DNA of 64,000 nucleotides from Ilyobacter_A sp963675185 (GCA_963675185.2 CAXXOH010000002.1:124001-188000); one strand, 5' to 3'; counted from the stretch's first letter, positions 33,241 through 41,826 are shown. The notes: a model not told the origin generated them from the letters alone. Made by a program: numbers and translations.

Positions 33241-34233
33241 ATGGCAAAAATATATTACGAAAAGGATTGTAACTTCGATCTTTTAAAAGACAAGAAAATA
33301 GCGGTAATCGGATACGGAAGCCAAGGGCATGCGCACTCACTAAACCTAAAAGACAGCGGAGCTAACGTAACAGTAGGACTTAGAACTGGAAGCAAATCTT
33401 GGAAAGTAGCAGAAGAAGCAGGACTAAAAGTATCATCAGTAGCAGAAGCAGTAACAGGAGCAGACGTTGTAATGATACTTACTCCAGACGAAGTACAAGC
33501 ATCAGTATACAAAAATGAGATTGCTCCAAACCTAAAAGAGGGAGCTTACCTAGGATTCGGACACGGATTCAACATCCACTACGGACAAATCGTACCAAGA
33601 GAAGACGTAAACGTATTCATGACTGCACCAAAAGGTCCAGGACACATGGTAAGAAGAACATACACTGAGGGAAGCGGAGTACCTTGTCTAATAGCAATCC
33701 ACCAAGACCCAGCAGGGGATACAAAAGAGATCGCTCTTGCATGGGCGTACGGAGTAGGTGGAGCAAGATCAGGAATTCTAGAAACAACATTCCCACAAGA
33801 AACAGAGACAGACCTATTCGGAGAACAAGCTGTACTTTGTGGAGGGGTAACAGAGTTAATGATCGCAGGATTCGAAACTCTAGTAGAAGCTGGATACGAT
33901 CCTATAAATGCATACTTCGAGTGTGTACACGAAATGAAACTGATAGTAGACCTAGTATATGAAAAAGGATTCCAAGCGATGAGAGACTCTATCTCTAACA
34001 CAGCTGAGTACGGAGACTACATCACAGGACCAAAAGTAATAACAGAAGAGTCTAGAAAAGCAATGAAAGAAGTGCTAAAAGACATCCAAGAAGGTAAATT
34101 TGCAAAAGACTTCATTTTAGAAACACAAGCAGGAATGCCTTACATGCACGCAAAGAGAAAAAGAGGAACAGAACACCAAATAGAAAAAGTAGGAAACGAA
34201 CTAAGAAATATGATGTCTTGGATCAAAAAATAG
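33241..34233 (+). CDS. ilvC: Ketol-acid reductoisomerase, copy 2
   Basis: Encodes the same 330 residues as the copy at 25890. By eye only two synonymous differences (C at 33897, A at 34002) and TAG instead of TAA at the stop. Identity begins at the ATG and ends at the stop; upstream and downstream sequences are unrelated, and it has its own AAGGAG site. Last gene of the cluster, 92 bp after leuB, followed by a strong terminator. Either a very recent gene-precise duplication or an older duplicate kept identical by gene conversion. Same reaction as copy 1. Confidence 0.97.
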   Translation: MAKIYYEKDCNFDLLKDKKIAVIGYGSQGHAHSLNLKDSGANVTVGLRTGSKSWKVAEEAGLKVSSVAEAVTGADVVMILTPDEVQASVYKNEIAPNLKEGAYLGFGHGFNIHYGQIVPREDVNVFMTAPKGPGHMVRRTYTEGSGVPCLIAIHQDPAGDTKEIALAWAYGVGGARSGILETTFPQETETDLFGEQAVLCGGVTELMIAGFETLVEAGYDPINAYFECVHEMKLIVDLVYEKGFQAMRDSISNTAEYGDYITGPKVITEESRKAMKEVLKDIQEGKFAKDFILETQAGMPYMHAKRKRGTEHQIEKVGNELRNMMSWIKK

Positions 34234-34244
34234 TTTATTATATT

Positions 34245-34277
34245 AAGGGCTGCCTCGATAAGGCAGCCCTTTTTTTA
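34245..34277 (+). terminator. Terminator of the ilv-leu cluster
   Basis: AAGGGCTGCCT and AGGCAGCCCTT arms around CGATA, followed by seven T. Strongest terminator in the window. Confidence 0.92.
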
Positions 34278-34930
34278 TTTTATATTAGTTTTAAGATATC
34301 CTGCTAGTTTAGCTACTTCACTATTATCGCTGTTGAAAAGGTAGTTATAGCTTTGTTTTGAAAAATTCAGTACCAGTTGTGATATTTCAGAAAAAGTTTC
34401 ATGTGGGCTAAGCTCTGCAGATGTTATTTTATTAAATGGAATGTAGGATATACGGAAACCGTGGTAATCCTTTTCATCCTTTACAAACTTTTCCCCTTCT
34501 CCAACAGTTAGCTTAGCATCTAAAATATAAATTTCTCTTATTTTTTTATAAGCTTACCTATTGTAACTGAAGAAACGGTATTGTAATTTATTGTTAATTG
34601 AGTATCGCCTGAAATAATATCTAATCTACCCATTAACATTATCTCGGTTTTACTCATGAACTCAACATCCTAATAGGAGATTTTATCAATTTTTACATTT
34701 TCATCTATGTTTTCCATAGAATAGAGGTAATTATTGTAAACACCTATGACCAGTTCATTAAATTTTTCTTGATCGGACAGGTCGAGCAGGTACAAAAAAT
34801 CATCTGCCTTTTCATAATTATACCTGAAAAGTCCAGGAAGTTTTTCCATACTATCTTTTATGTCTATCCAAGGGTCACCTTCTAAGAATACCCCCCCTTT
34901 TTCATTTTCATTGCGATTCCCCCTATCATT
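34275..34930 (-). pseudogene. Unknown protein, degenerate
   Basis: On the minus strand coding-like text is spread over frames: EGDPWIDIKDSMEKLPGLF, DDFLYLLDLSDQEKFNELV and VYNNYLYSMENID, then a stop near 34677. It resumes with MSKTEIMLMGRLDIISGD and TQLTINYNTVSSVTIGKL, followed by a frameshift near 34548, and REIYILDAKLTVGEGEKF to KLAGYLKTNIK. So at least one stop and one frameshift. The 5' end is lost at a G-run beside the IS30 remnant. No family recognised. The part after the internal stop begins with an ATG, so two small genes instead of one are possible. Confidence 0.5.
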
Positions 34931-34942
34931 ATTAGTGTATTA

Positions 34943-35871
34943 TCAAAACAAGTGCACCACTTAAAATAAAAAGACCTTTCATAGAAAATCCTGTAGAATG
35001 TAATCACCACAAAAACATTTGCAAAGGAGTCTTCTATGAAAGGGTACAATCATCTTAGCATAATTGAAAGAGAAAATATAGCAAAATTCCAAGCACAAGG
35101 ACTATCTAAAAGAGAAATTTCGGGGAGAATTAACCGCTCTCATTCCACTGTAATTAGAGAGTTAAATAGGTTAAAGGAAGAATACAGCCCTTCTAAGGCT
35201 CAAGCTCAATACGTAAGTAATAGAAAAAACACGGGAAGAAAATCTATATTCCAAACTAATCCTGAAGCTAAAGAATATGCTGAATTTAAGCTGGAATACG
35301 ACAGATGGCTTCCAGATGAAGTTGCTAATAGAGCCAAACTAGAAGGTCTGTATACATTTTCAACTTCAACTCTTTACAGAAGCATTAATTCTGGAGTTGT
35401 TAATATTTCTATAGGAAAAGTTCTTAAGTTTAGAGGCAGAAGAAAAGGTGGGCTATTAACCCTAGTTGACAGGTATAGTCGCTATCCTATTATTGAAAAA
35501 GTTGAGGATAAAAGCACCTGTTCTATTCTGAAAGCTTTTAAGTATGCATTAAGAGGCATCCCTCAAGAATATCTAAAGACAATTACGGTTGATAACTGGA
35601 AAGAATTTGCTGGATTTAAAGGAATTGAAAAAGAATTAAGAGTTAAAGTTTATTTCTGTAATCCGTATTCTCCTTGGGAAAAGGGTAGCAACGAAAATTT
35701 TAATGGCATATTAAGACAGTATTTTCCGAAAAAAACAGATTTCAGCAAAATATCAAACCAAGAATTAGAAAAAGTAGTTACGAGAGTTAAGAACAAGCCA
35801 AGAAAAATATTAGGTTATTTCAAAGCTACAGAGATTTTCTGGGAAAAAATAAAGTGATGCGCTTGACATGA
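34943..35871 (+). mobile_element. IS30-family remnant
   Basis: Imperfect terminal inverted repeats: TCAAAACAAGTGCACCACTTA on the left and, reading inward from the right, TCATGTCAAGCGCATCACTTT. It is about 930 bp, shorter than the 1070-bp IS30 at 2654, because the transposase gene has an internal deletion. It lies between two decayed minus-strand genes. Confidence 0.75.
35036..35857 (+). pseudogene. IS30-family transposase with internal deletion
   Basis: 273 residues in an open frame, but about 40-50 residues short of the family. The helix-turn-helix part is present (LSIIERENIAKFQAQGLSKR and STVIRELNRL). At about residue 140 the text jumps from FRGRRKG to GLLTLVDRYSRY. The segment that should carry the first catalytic Asp (GHWEgDTV-like) is missing. 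The second block reads ITVDNWKEFAGF with W where G is usual. The Glu block NENFNGILRQYFPKK remains. Without the first Asp it cannot be active. Confidence 0.8.
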
Positions 35872-35902
35872 CACACCACCATTTTAAAATCAACCCTCCA
35901 TT

Positions 35903-36389
35903 TTATATAAAATTACTTAATTTTTTTGTGAAATCCTCTATTTTCTCTTCGTAAAATTCTTCATAGCTTGTATTTATCCCTTTTAAAAATTTCACTAATA
36001 TTTTTTCGAAAGGGTTGAGCCTATCTAAGATATATAGCATGTCCAAGGATATCAGTAGCTAAAGATATGCTTCTCAACTCTTCAGGAAAATTTTGGTGAA
36101 TAACATATTTTTTTTCTGATGGGTCTTTTTCGCTTGCACACAAAAACAGCGCCACATCTTTTTATTTTGAAGTATCTATATTTCCATCTATAAATTCTCT
36201 GAAATGTTTTTGGACTTTTCCAAAATACACGGCGCTCCCCAATATAATCAGGTCGTAATTAGATACGTCTGAATTAAAGAAATCTTTCAAATCTATTATA
36301 TCTGGAGATTCGCTCAGGTTTTTGGCTAGGAGTTTTGCAATACGTTTTGTGGAGCCATGCCTTGTGGCATAAGCTATTAAAATATTCAT
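35903..36389 (-). pseudogene. Flavodoxin-domain protein (HemG/flavodoxin type), disrupted
   Basis: Starts at ATG 36389 with MNILIAYATRHGSTKRIAKL, the FMN phosphate-binding loop of flavodoxins. It continues YDLIILGSAVYFGKVQKHF and meets TAA at 36164-36162. Beyond that the same frame reads KDVALFLCASEKDPSEKKY and EELRSISLATDILGHAIYL, then shifts frame to NPFEKILVKFLKGI and ends at 35903. One stop and one frameshift, so inactive. The layout resembles menaquinone-dependent protoporphyrinogen oxidase or general flavodoxin-like proteins; which one cannot be decided. Confidence 0.75.
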
Positions 36390-36423
36390 GGCTTTACCCC
36401 CAAATAATGTTTTAGTAGAATTT

Positions 36424-36455
36424 TAAAAAGAAAACTGGGACGAAAAAGCCCCAGT
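36424..36455 (-). terminator. Terminator of the lipoprotein pair
   Basis: Minus strand: ACTGGGGC and CCCAGT arms followed by TTTTCTTTTT. It lies just after the OmpA-type gene. Confidence 0.75.
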
Positions 36456-36461
36456 AACTAA

Positions 36462-37148
36462 TCAGTTTATGATATTTATTTCAACCCTTCTATTTTGAGA
36501 CCTTCCTTCTTCAGTATCATTTGTGGCGATGGGCTCATCAAATCCGATACCTTTAACTACAAGTCTATCTTTATCTACACCTTTTGAAGTAAGATAATCG
36601 GCAACTATTTTAGCACGTTTTTCAGAGAGCTTATAATTGTATTTGGCAGTCCCGACGTTATCGGTGTGTCCAACGACTTCAACTTTTAGTTCAGGAGCCA
36701 TATTTATGGCTTCAGCTACAGTGCTTAAGAGCTCATTGAACTTAGTTTTTAGTTCATACTGGTTGAAACCGAAGGTGACATCATAAGGCATAACTATAGT
36801 AAACTTGTCCATTTGACTTCTGAACACTACCCCAGCTTTTTCAAAATGAACCTTCACAGCATAAAAATCACGAATTTTTTTAATATCGGAGCTTATTGCA
36901 CCGATTTCATCTCCAAGGACAGCATCATTGCCTTTTAATGTAACGATACTCTCCTCGATGGCCAAGGTGGCAATTTGTATTTTTTCAGTTTCAGTATTTG
37001 TATAATCAATACCTTTTTCTACGGCCGCTATTTTGTCGCTTAGTTTAGTAAGTCTTGAACTGCTAGTTTCATCCATCATTGCTTCTTTTGAAGAAGTACA
37101 GGCAGTTAAAAGGGAGATAGCGGCAAGAAAAAACGCTAATTTTTTCAT
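36462..37148 (-). CDS. OmpA-family lipoprotein
   Basis: 228 residues. Lipoprotein signal peptide with the lipobox LLTAC (Cys17). A helical coiled-coil region with many E/K/D follows (about 20-100), then an OmpA/MotB peptidoglycan-binding domain (about 110-228). That domain has VVGHTDNVGTAKYNYKLSEKRA, VADYLTSKGVD and GIGFDEPIATNDTEEGRSQNRR. The Asp and Arg that hold diaminopimelate are in HTDNVG and SQNRR. It probably anchors the outer membrane to the wall, Pal-like. Its signal peptide closely resembles that of the next gene upstream (37159), 10 bp away, so the two form a transcript. Confidence 0.9.
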   Translation of the reverse strand: MKKLAFFLAAISLLTACTSSKEAMMDETSSSRLTKLSDKIAAVEKGIDYTNTETEKIQIATLAIEESIVTLKGNDAVLGDEIGAISSDIKKIRDFYAVKVHFEKAGVVFRSQMDKFTIVMPYDVTFGFNQYELKTKFNELLSTVAEAINMAPELKVEVVGHTDNVGTAKYNYKLSEKRAKIVADYLTSKGVDKDRLVVKGIGFDEPIATNDTEEGRSQNRRVEINIIN

Positions 37149-37158
37149 ATAGACCCTC

Positions 37159-37455
37159 CTATTTTTCCATAATAGTTTCTTTCAAAGCGTTGAGCTCTGC
37201 TCTTAATCCGTCAACGTCCTCTTTTATCATTTCATCAGTTTTTTGTAAAGTTATCAACTCGTCCAAAAGAGCCTCATTTTTAAGCTTTTCCTCAGAAATA
37301 ACTTGGTTTGTTTCAGCAAGCATCATCTCTGCAGATTCGATTTGTGTCTGAAGTGAGTTGACCATGTTCATTGTTTTATCCTCTTCCTTCATGTCGGTAG
37401 AAGTACATGCAGTAAGCAGAGCCAAAGCGGCAATGAATAATGCAATTTTTTTCAT
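37159..37455 (-). CDS. Small coiled-coil lipoprotein
   Basis: 98 residues from the ATG at 37455 behind AAGGGGG; the frame extends 17 codons further up without a ribosome site. Signal peptide MKKIALFIAALALLTAC gives a lipobox with Cys17. The mature part is a continuous heptad-like helix (MVNSLQTQIESAEMMLAETN, then LDELITLQKTDEMIKEDVDG), similar in plan to Lpp-type lipoproteins. First gene of a two-gene unit with the OmpA-type lipoprotein. Envelope structural role inferred; no known family name. Confidence 0.75.
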   Translation of the reverse strand: MKKIALFIAALALLTACTSTDMKEEDKTMNMVNSLQTQIESAEMMLAETNQVISEEKLKNEALLDELITLQKTDEMIKEDVDGLRAELNALKETIMEK

Positions 37456-37689
37456 AATAAAACTACCCCCTTTTTGAGATATATTAAAATAAATGATATC
37501 CTTCATTTCTGTTTGCCCAACGGATAACTTTTATATCATAAAGGCAAATGGAATGAACAACAACTTACTTTTGATTATACGAGGATACTATTGAAACTCC
37601 TTTAATTTTGTATAAAATTTTGGGTTTATTTATTAAATTAGATATGTTAAACTGTATTGTGTGAAGAATTGTACTGAACAGGAGGTATT

Positions 37690-39465
37690 ATGAATATATT
37701 GATGGCGTTGTCTCAGCTTGAAATTACTGGAGCCGAGGTTTACGCAACTACAATAAGCGATTTGCTAACCGAAAAGGGACACAATGTTTATATAGTATCG
37801 GATACCCTCACCAAAAAAACGAAGGCTGCTTACTCAAAATTAGAATTCAACAAAAGGAGCATAAAAAATAGGGTAAAGCAGGTAAAATTTTTAGTGGATT
37901 TCATAAAAAAAAATAAAATAGATGTGGTACATGCGCACTCAAGGGCATCTTCATGGAGTTCGCATATAGCTTGCAGACTGACCGGAGTACCGCTTGTGAC
38001 AACAGTGCATGGTAGGCAGCCGGTGCACGCCAGCAGGAAGCTTTTCCCGGCATTTGGTGACCATGTAATCGCTGTTTGTGAGAACATAGAAAAACACCTT
38101 AAAGACGACCTCCGTGTAGAAAAAGTATGTGTCCTCAGAAATGGGATTGATACAGGGGAATACACAAAAAAACATCTTCCCAAAAACAACAAAAAAATAG
38201 TTTCAATAGTTGGGAGGCTATCAGGGCCTAAAGGAGAAGTGGCTTACAACCTCATAGAAAAGGTGCTTGACACTGAAAATTACGAGATAAGGCTTATAGG
38301 CGGCAAGGAACTGCCTGATAAATTTGAGAAATTCAAAGAAAAAATTAAGTTTTGGGGATATATAGATAACCTACCTGAAAAAATGGCAGAATCGGATCTT
38401 GTAATAGGAGCCGGAAGAGTGGCGGTAGAAGCTCTACTAGTTGGGAGGCCGGTACTTGCAGTCGGGGAGGCCAAATCCATAGGGATACTCAACAGAGATA
38501 ATTTAGGCAAGGCCTTGGCTTCAAACTTTGGGGATATAGGCGAGAAACTAGAGGATGGATTCGAGTGGGGTGAGATGAAAAAACAGGTAGACCAGTTTCT
38601 GACAAGACCTGTGGATGAAAACGAGTTAGAGTATATGAGGGATATAGTTCAACGTGAGTTTAATATAGGAAACGTTGTTTATGAGATAGAAAAAGCTTAT
38701 CAGAGTGAAATTGTAAGAAAAAAAAGATATGAAGTGCCTATTCTTATGTACCACCGTGTAGTAGAGAATGAGAACGAGGCGGGGGTACACGGTACATATG
38801 TGACGGCAAAGCAGTTTGAAGAACACATGGGAATTCTTAAAAAACTCGATTATAAAGTCGTAACTTTTGAAGATTTGGTCTTGGTGGAAAGATTTTTAGG
38901 AAATAAAAAAAAGGTCATCATAACCTTTGATGATGGATATGTGGATAACTATAAATATGCCTTCCCCATACTTAAAAAATACGGGTACAGGGCTGTAGTC
39001 TACTTGGTTTCACACTTAGACTACAACAAATGGGATGTAGAAAATCCGGAAAACCCGGAAAAAAGATTTAAATTAATGGATGAGTCCCAACTAAAAGAGA
39101 TGCTAAGTTATGGAATAGAGTTTGGTGGCCATACAAAAACCCACCCAAGGCTTTCAAGCCTTTCAATTGGAGAAGCTAAAGAGGAGATATTCGAGTCCAA
39201 GAAGGCGACAGAAAAAAAACTTGGTATAAAGCTGCTTAGTTTTGCATATCCTTACGGAGATTTAAACGAAGAGGTAAAAGGCCTCGTCAAAGAAGCCGGG
39301 TACAGATACGGCGTGGCTACAGATTCTGGTCCGGTGTGCATAAGCGACGACCTTTACCAGATAAGGAGGATAGGGATATTCCCAAATATAAGCAAGTACG
39401 GATTTAAAAGGAAGATAAAGGGAAACTATAATTTTATAAAAATCAAGAGAGAAGAAAAAAGATAG
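37690..39465 (+). CDS. Fusion of GT4 glycosyltransferase and polysaccharide deacetylase
   Basis: 591 residues. Residues 1-340 form a GT-B glycosyltransferase of family 4 type: N-terminal MALSQLEITGAEVYATTISD, VVHAHSRASSWSSHIACRL, VLRNGIDTGEYTK, SIVGRLSGPKGEVAY and a donor-site region around GAGRVAVEALLVGRPVLAVG. Residues 350-591 form a NodB-type deacetylase (CE4): PILMYHRVVENE, VIITFDDGYVDNYKYAFPIL (catalytic Asp/metal Asp), GGHTKTHPRLSSLS (metal His pair) and SFAYPYGDLNEEVK. Likely adds and trims an amino sugar on cell-surface glycan or LPS. Start ATG follows AGGAGG. The following gene is an LPS-kinase-like protein, supporting an envelope role. Fusion is seamless, without frameshift. Confidence 0.88.
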   Translation: MNILMALSQLEITGAEVYATTISDLLTEKGHNVYIVSDTLTKKTKAAYSKLEFNKRSIKNRVKQVKFLVDFIKKNKIDVVHAHSRASSWSSHIACRLTGVPLVTTVHGRQPVHASRKLFPAFGDHVIAVCENIEKHLKDDLRVEKVCVLRNGIDTGEYTKKHLPKNNKKIVSIVGRLSGPKGEVAYNLIEKVLDTENYEIRLIGGKELPDKFEKFKEKIKFWGYIDNLPEKMAESDLVIGAGRVAVEALLVGRPVLAVGEAKSIGILNRDNLGKALASNFGDIGEKLEDGFEWGEMKKQVDQFLTRPVDENELEYMRDIVQREFNIGNVVYEIEKAYQSEIVRKKRYEVPILMYHRVVENENEAGVHGTYVTAKQFEEHMGILKKLDYKVVTFEDLVLVERFLGNKKKVIITFDDGYVDNYKYAFPILKKYGYRAVVYLVSHLDYNKWDVENPENPEKRFKLMDESQLKEMLSYGIEFGGHTKTHPRLSSLSIGEAKEEIFESKKATEKKLGIKLLSFAYPYGDLNEEVKGLVKEAGYRYGVATDSGPVCISDDLYQIRRIGIFPNISKYGFKRKIKGNYNFIKIKREEKR

Positions 39466-39556
39466 CGCCTGAAATTAGTCGCTAAAAATATCTTTATATA
39501 CTGAGTTAATTTTGGCAAGATATTTTTTAAAATTCAGTTTGAGTGTCGGGAGAGAT

Positions 39557-40255
39557 ATGAATTATAAGAAAAAAGGCAATTTGAAGGTATGCTATAAGGA
39601 TCAAAGGTATCTGGAATATTTGGATAGAGTGCTTGAAAGAAACTTCAATGTACTTCAAGTGTTAAAAGATACCGATAGAAGTTATGTACTCCTCATAGAG
39701 TTAAACGGAGAGAAGCTAGTTTACAAAGAACCCAGGGAAAAAAACAGGCGAAAATGGCAGAGATTCGTCAACTTTTTTAGGGGCTCAGATTCCCTCAGGA
39801 GCCTTCAAAGTATGGAAAGGTTGGAAGAACTTGGCATCCCATCAACAAGGGGTATAATGGCTATAGAAAAGCGAGAAGGGCTGTTTGTAACAGGCTCCTG
39901 CATTCTGATGGACTACCTTCCAGGGAAGAAACCGAGTGAGGAGCATTACCCTAAGGTCATAGAGGTATTAGACAAGATACACAGCAAGGGGGTGCTTCAC
40001 GGAGATTCTCAGCTGGCAAACTTTATAGAAAAAGACGGGGAGATATATGTAATAGACAACAGGCCGATGAAAAACATATACGGCAAGATTGGAAGAGCAT
40101 ACGAGTACATCTACTTAGAAGAGAGCTGTGAAGAGTTTGCAGAGTATCTTGCGGAGCTTAAAAGCACCTGGCAGTATAGGGTGGCGAAAGTGTGCAACAA
40201 CTACCTGCACTTATGGGGAAAAATCAGGAAGACCGTGAAAGGTAAAAAAGTATAG
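39557..40255 (+). CDS. LPS core kinase-like protein (RfaY/WaaY type)
   Basis: 232 residues from ATG 39557 behind GGGAGA; the open frame begins 15 codons earlier without a site. Kinase-fold protein of the lipopolysaccharide core biosynthesis group. The ATP lysine is probably in GEKLVYKEPREKNRRKWQRF; the catalytic loop is VLHGDSQLANFIEKDG (HGD in place of HRD), and the metal Asp lies in IYVIDNRPMKNI. The MDYLPGKKPSEEHY hinge segment is present. Likely phosphorylates a sugar in the LPS inner core at the cytoplasmic face. It follows the glycosyltransferase-deacetylase fusion by 91 bp and probably shares its transcript. Confidence 0.78.
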   Translation: MNYKKKGNLKVCYKDQRYLEYLDRVLERNFNVLQVLKDTDRSYVLLIELNGEKLVYKEPREKNRRKWQRFVNFFRGSDSLRSLQSMERLEELGIPSTRGIMAIEKREGLFVTGSCILMDYLPGKKPSEEHYPKVIEVLDKIHSKGVLHGDSQLANFIEKDGEIYVIDNRPMKNIYGKIGRAYEYIYLEESCEEFAEYLAELKSTWQYRVAKVCNNYLHLWGKIRKTVKGKKV

Positions 40256-40277
40256 GCAAAATTTTTAGCTTGTTTTA

Positions 40278-40310
40278 AGTTTAAATCAAGTTGTTAAATT
40301 GATTTAAACT
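40278..40310. repeat. Perfect inverted repeat after the kinase gene
   Basis: AGTTTAAATCAA and TTGATTTAAACT arms (12 bp) around a 9-base loop. No T-run follows, so it is an uncertain terminator. Confidence 0.5.
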
Positions 40311-40324
40311 CATAGAAATAAAAA

Positions 40325-40505
40325 ACCTTTGTTTTAATCACGAATTGCACGAATGAACTCGAGTAAAATATCATAAAAATATTTTGGACACAGAATCGCT
40401 CAGAGGGAAATAAACAGTTTCACAGAGTTAATAAAAGAAAAATTACTTAAAGACCTTAATTGGTTTGTGTAATCCGTGAATATTTGTGACAAAAGTTATT
40501 TTTAT
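40325..40505. other. Intergenic stretch with CACGAAT-type motifs
   Basis: No frame. It contains CACGAATTGCACGAATGAACTCG, ACACAGAATCGCTCAGAGGG and TTCACAGAGTTAAT, then GTGTAATCCGTGAATATTTGTGA. Such wordings recur as dispersed intergenic sequence in various anaerobic and marine bacterial genomes. Only one copy is visible here, so its repeat nature is an inference. Confidence 0.3.
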
Positions 40506-40609
40506 TTAGCATGTTTTTTCTGTGCTCAAAATAGCTTTTGTAAATAAATTCAATAATTTATCATATGCATAGAAGGATATGATTTGAATAAAATATATAA
40601 GGAGTTTGC

Positions 40610-41185
40610 ATGAAAGAGATAGTTTTTGTCACTACCAACAGGGGTAAAGTTGCCTCGGCACAGAAATATTTTAAGAATATAAAGCTTGTCCCACACAGCC
40701 ATGAACTTATAGAGCCCAGGAGCATGGATCTGAGGGAGATCGCATGGCAGAAGGTGAAACAGGCATACGAACTGGTTGGCAGGCCGTGCATAGCACTCGA
40801 TTCCGGTTTTTATATAGGGGCCTTGAACGGGTTCCCAAACACTTACGTAAACCATACTCTTGATACCATAGGTCTCGAAGGTATACTAAAATTAATGGAG
40901 GGCGTAGAAGACAGAGGTTGCGAGTTCAGATCATGCCTGGCATATTATGATGGTGAAAGAATTGAATATTTTGAAAGCCGTTCAAAAGGCAGGTTGTCGG
41001 AAAATGAAATAGGCGAGGACAATAAAAACAGCTGGTCAGAACTTTGGTATATATTCATGCCTGAAAAATTTGAAAAAACTCTAGCTCAGTTCAATGAGAC
41101 GGATTTCATCCTGTATGAAGAACTAAAAGAGGATTCGTGCATAAAAAAATTCGGGGATTGGTATGAAAAAGACAGTCTTATTTAA
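40610..41185 (+). CDS. RdgB/HAM1-family nucleoside triphosphate pyrophosphatase
   Basis: 191 residues. It should hydrolyse non-canonical purine NTPs (ITP, XTP) and keep them out of nucleic acids. The family N-terminus IVFVTTNRGKVASAQKYF (SxNxxK-like substrate lysine) is present. So are the CIALDSGFYIGALNGFPNTYV block (general-base Asp) and RSCLAYYDGERIEYFE. The C-terminal half (SWSELWYIFMPE in place of the usual GYDPIFxP) is divergent, and the last block that clamps the base is hard to see, so the substrate may differ from the standard enzyme. AAGGAG site before ATG 40610. Monocistronic. Confidence 0.75.
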   Translation: MKEIVFVTTNRGKVASAQKYFKNIKLVPHSHELIEPRSMDLREIAWQKVKQAYELVGRPCIALDSGFYIGALNGFPNTYVNHTLDTIGLEGILKLMEGVEDRGCEFRSCLAYYDGERIEYFESRSKGRLSENEIGEDNKNSWSELWYIFMPEKFEKTLAQFNETDFILYEELKEDSCIKKFGDWYEKDSLI

Positions 41186-41269
41186 TCCTACATGGGGATG
41201 ACTCAAAGCATTTGGGAGTTAACAGAAAAGAGTTATAGAAAGCCAGTAAAAATCATTTTATTGGATAAT

Positions 41270-41322
41270 ATAGGCTGTTGCAAAAGTATTGAAAATTATC
41301 CAATACTTTTGCAACAGCCTAT
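41270..41322. repeat. 53-bp palindrome with IS-like tips
   Basis: ATAGGCTGTTGCAAAAGTATTG and its exact complement CAATACTTTTGCAACAGCCTAT flank a 9-base centre AAAATTATC. The GGCTGTTGCAAA tips resemble terminal repeats of several insertion sequence families. It may be a minimal MITE or a bidirectional terminator; no T-run is present. Confidence 0.6.
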
Positions 41323-41429
41323 ATAATTATAGAGAAAAAAGAAATTTTTCCGAAAATTTAAATAGCTTCACTTATTCCACTTGTTGTATCTATCTTTAAA
41401 ATCATTCTAAAAAACAATTACTTAGTATA

Positions 41430-41703
41430 TGGATAGGCTACAATAAATTGGACAGTTTTCTTAAGGTCATATAAAATAAATAAAAAGATTATGCGGAGGT
41501 ATTTTCATGACTGAGAAAACCAAGTCTAGACGTAGCTTAATGAAGAATTTAAAACTCAAATTGTTCAACTTTATCTCAATGGAAAAAGAAAGTGTGAAAA
41601 CAGAAGATAATATTGATCCCTTAGAAAAAGAACTTCATGCTCTTAAAAAGAGAAACAAACAGCTTGAAATGGAGAATGATATTTTAAAGCAGGCGGCATA
41701 TGA
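41430..41703 (+). pseudogene. IS3-family orfA remnant
   Basis: Nearly the same sequence as the left end and orfA of the element at 59454, offset 18025 bp. Differences: one T lost in AGCTTTAATG, causing a frameshift, and a 70-80 bp deletion between GTGAAA and ACAGAAG. It keeps the shared tip TGGATAGGCTACAATAAATT, the GGAGG site and the helical C-terminus KKRNKQLEMENDILKQAA. Homology stops at GCAGGCGGC, where a different IS tail begins. Confidence 0.85.
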
Positions 41704-41826
41704 TTTACTACAATAATTACAGATATCAATGGGGATTAAAAAAGATGACTCCTGTCATGTACAGAAATCATCTTCTTAATGTTGCATAGTCTTTTTTTAA
41801 TTGTCCTTGACAAAGGGTACAGTTTA
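41704..41826 (+). pseudogene. Tail of a second, different IS3-family element
   Basis: Frame YYNNYRYQWGLKKMTPVMYR then NHLLNVA ends at 41789. This is the C-terminus of an IS150-subgroup orfB. It is followed by a right-end repeat TTGTCCTTGACAAAGGGTAC (41801-41820). The element at 59454 has a different orfB end, so this is a chimera of two elements. The catalytic domain is missing. Confidence 0.75.

Noticed and set aside
33255..34001. Identical minus-strand frames in both ilvC copies
   Set aside because: Their duplication only reflects the duplicated ilvC gene; they are antisense shadows.
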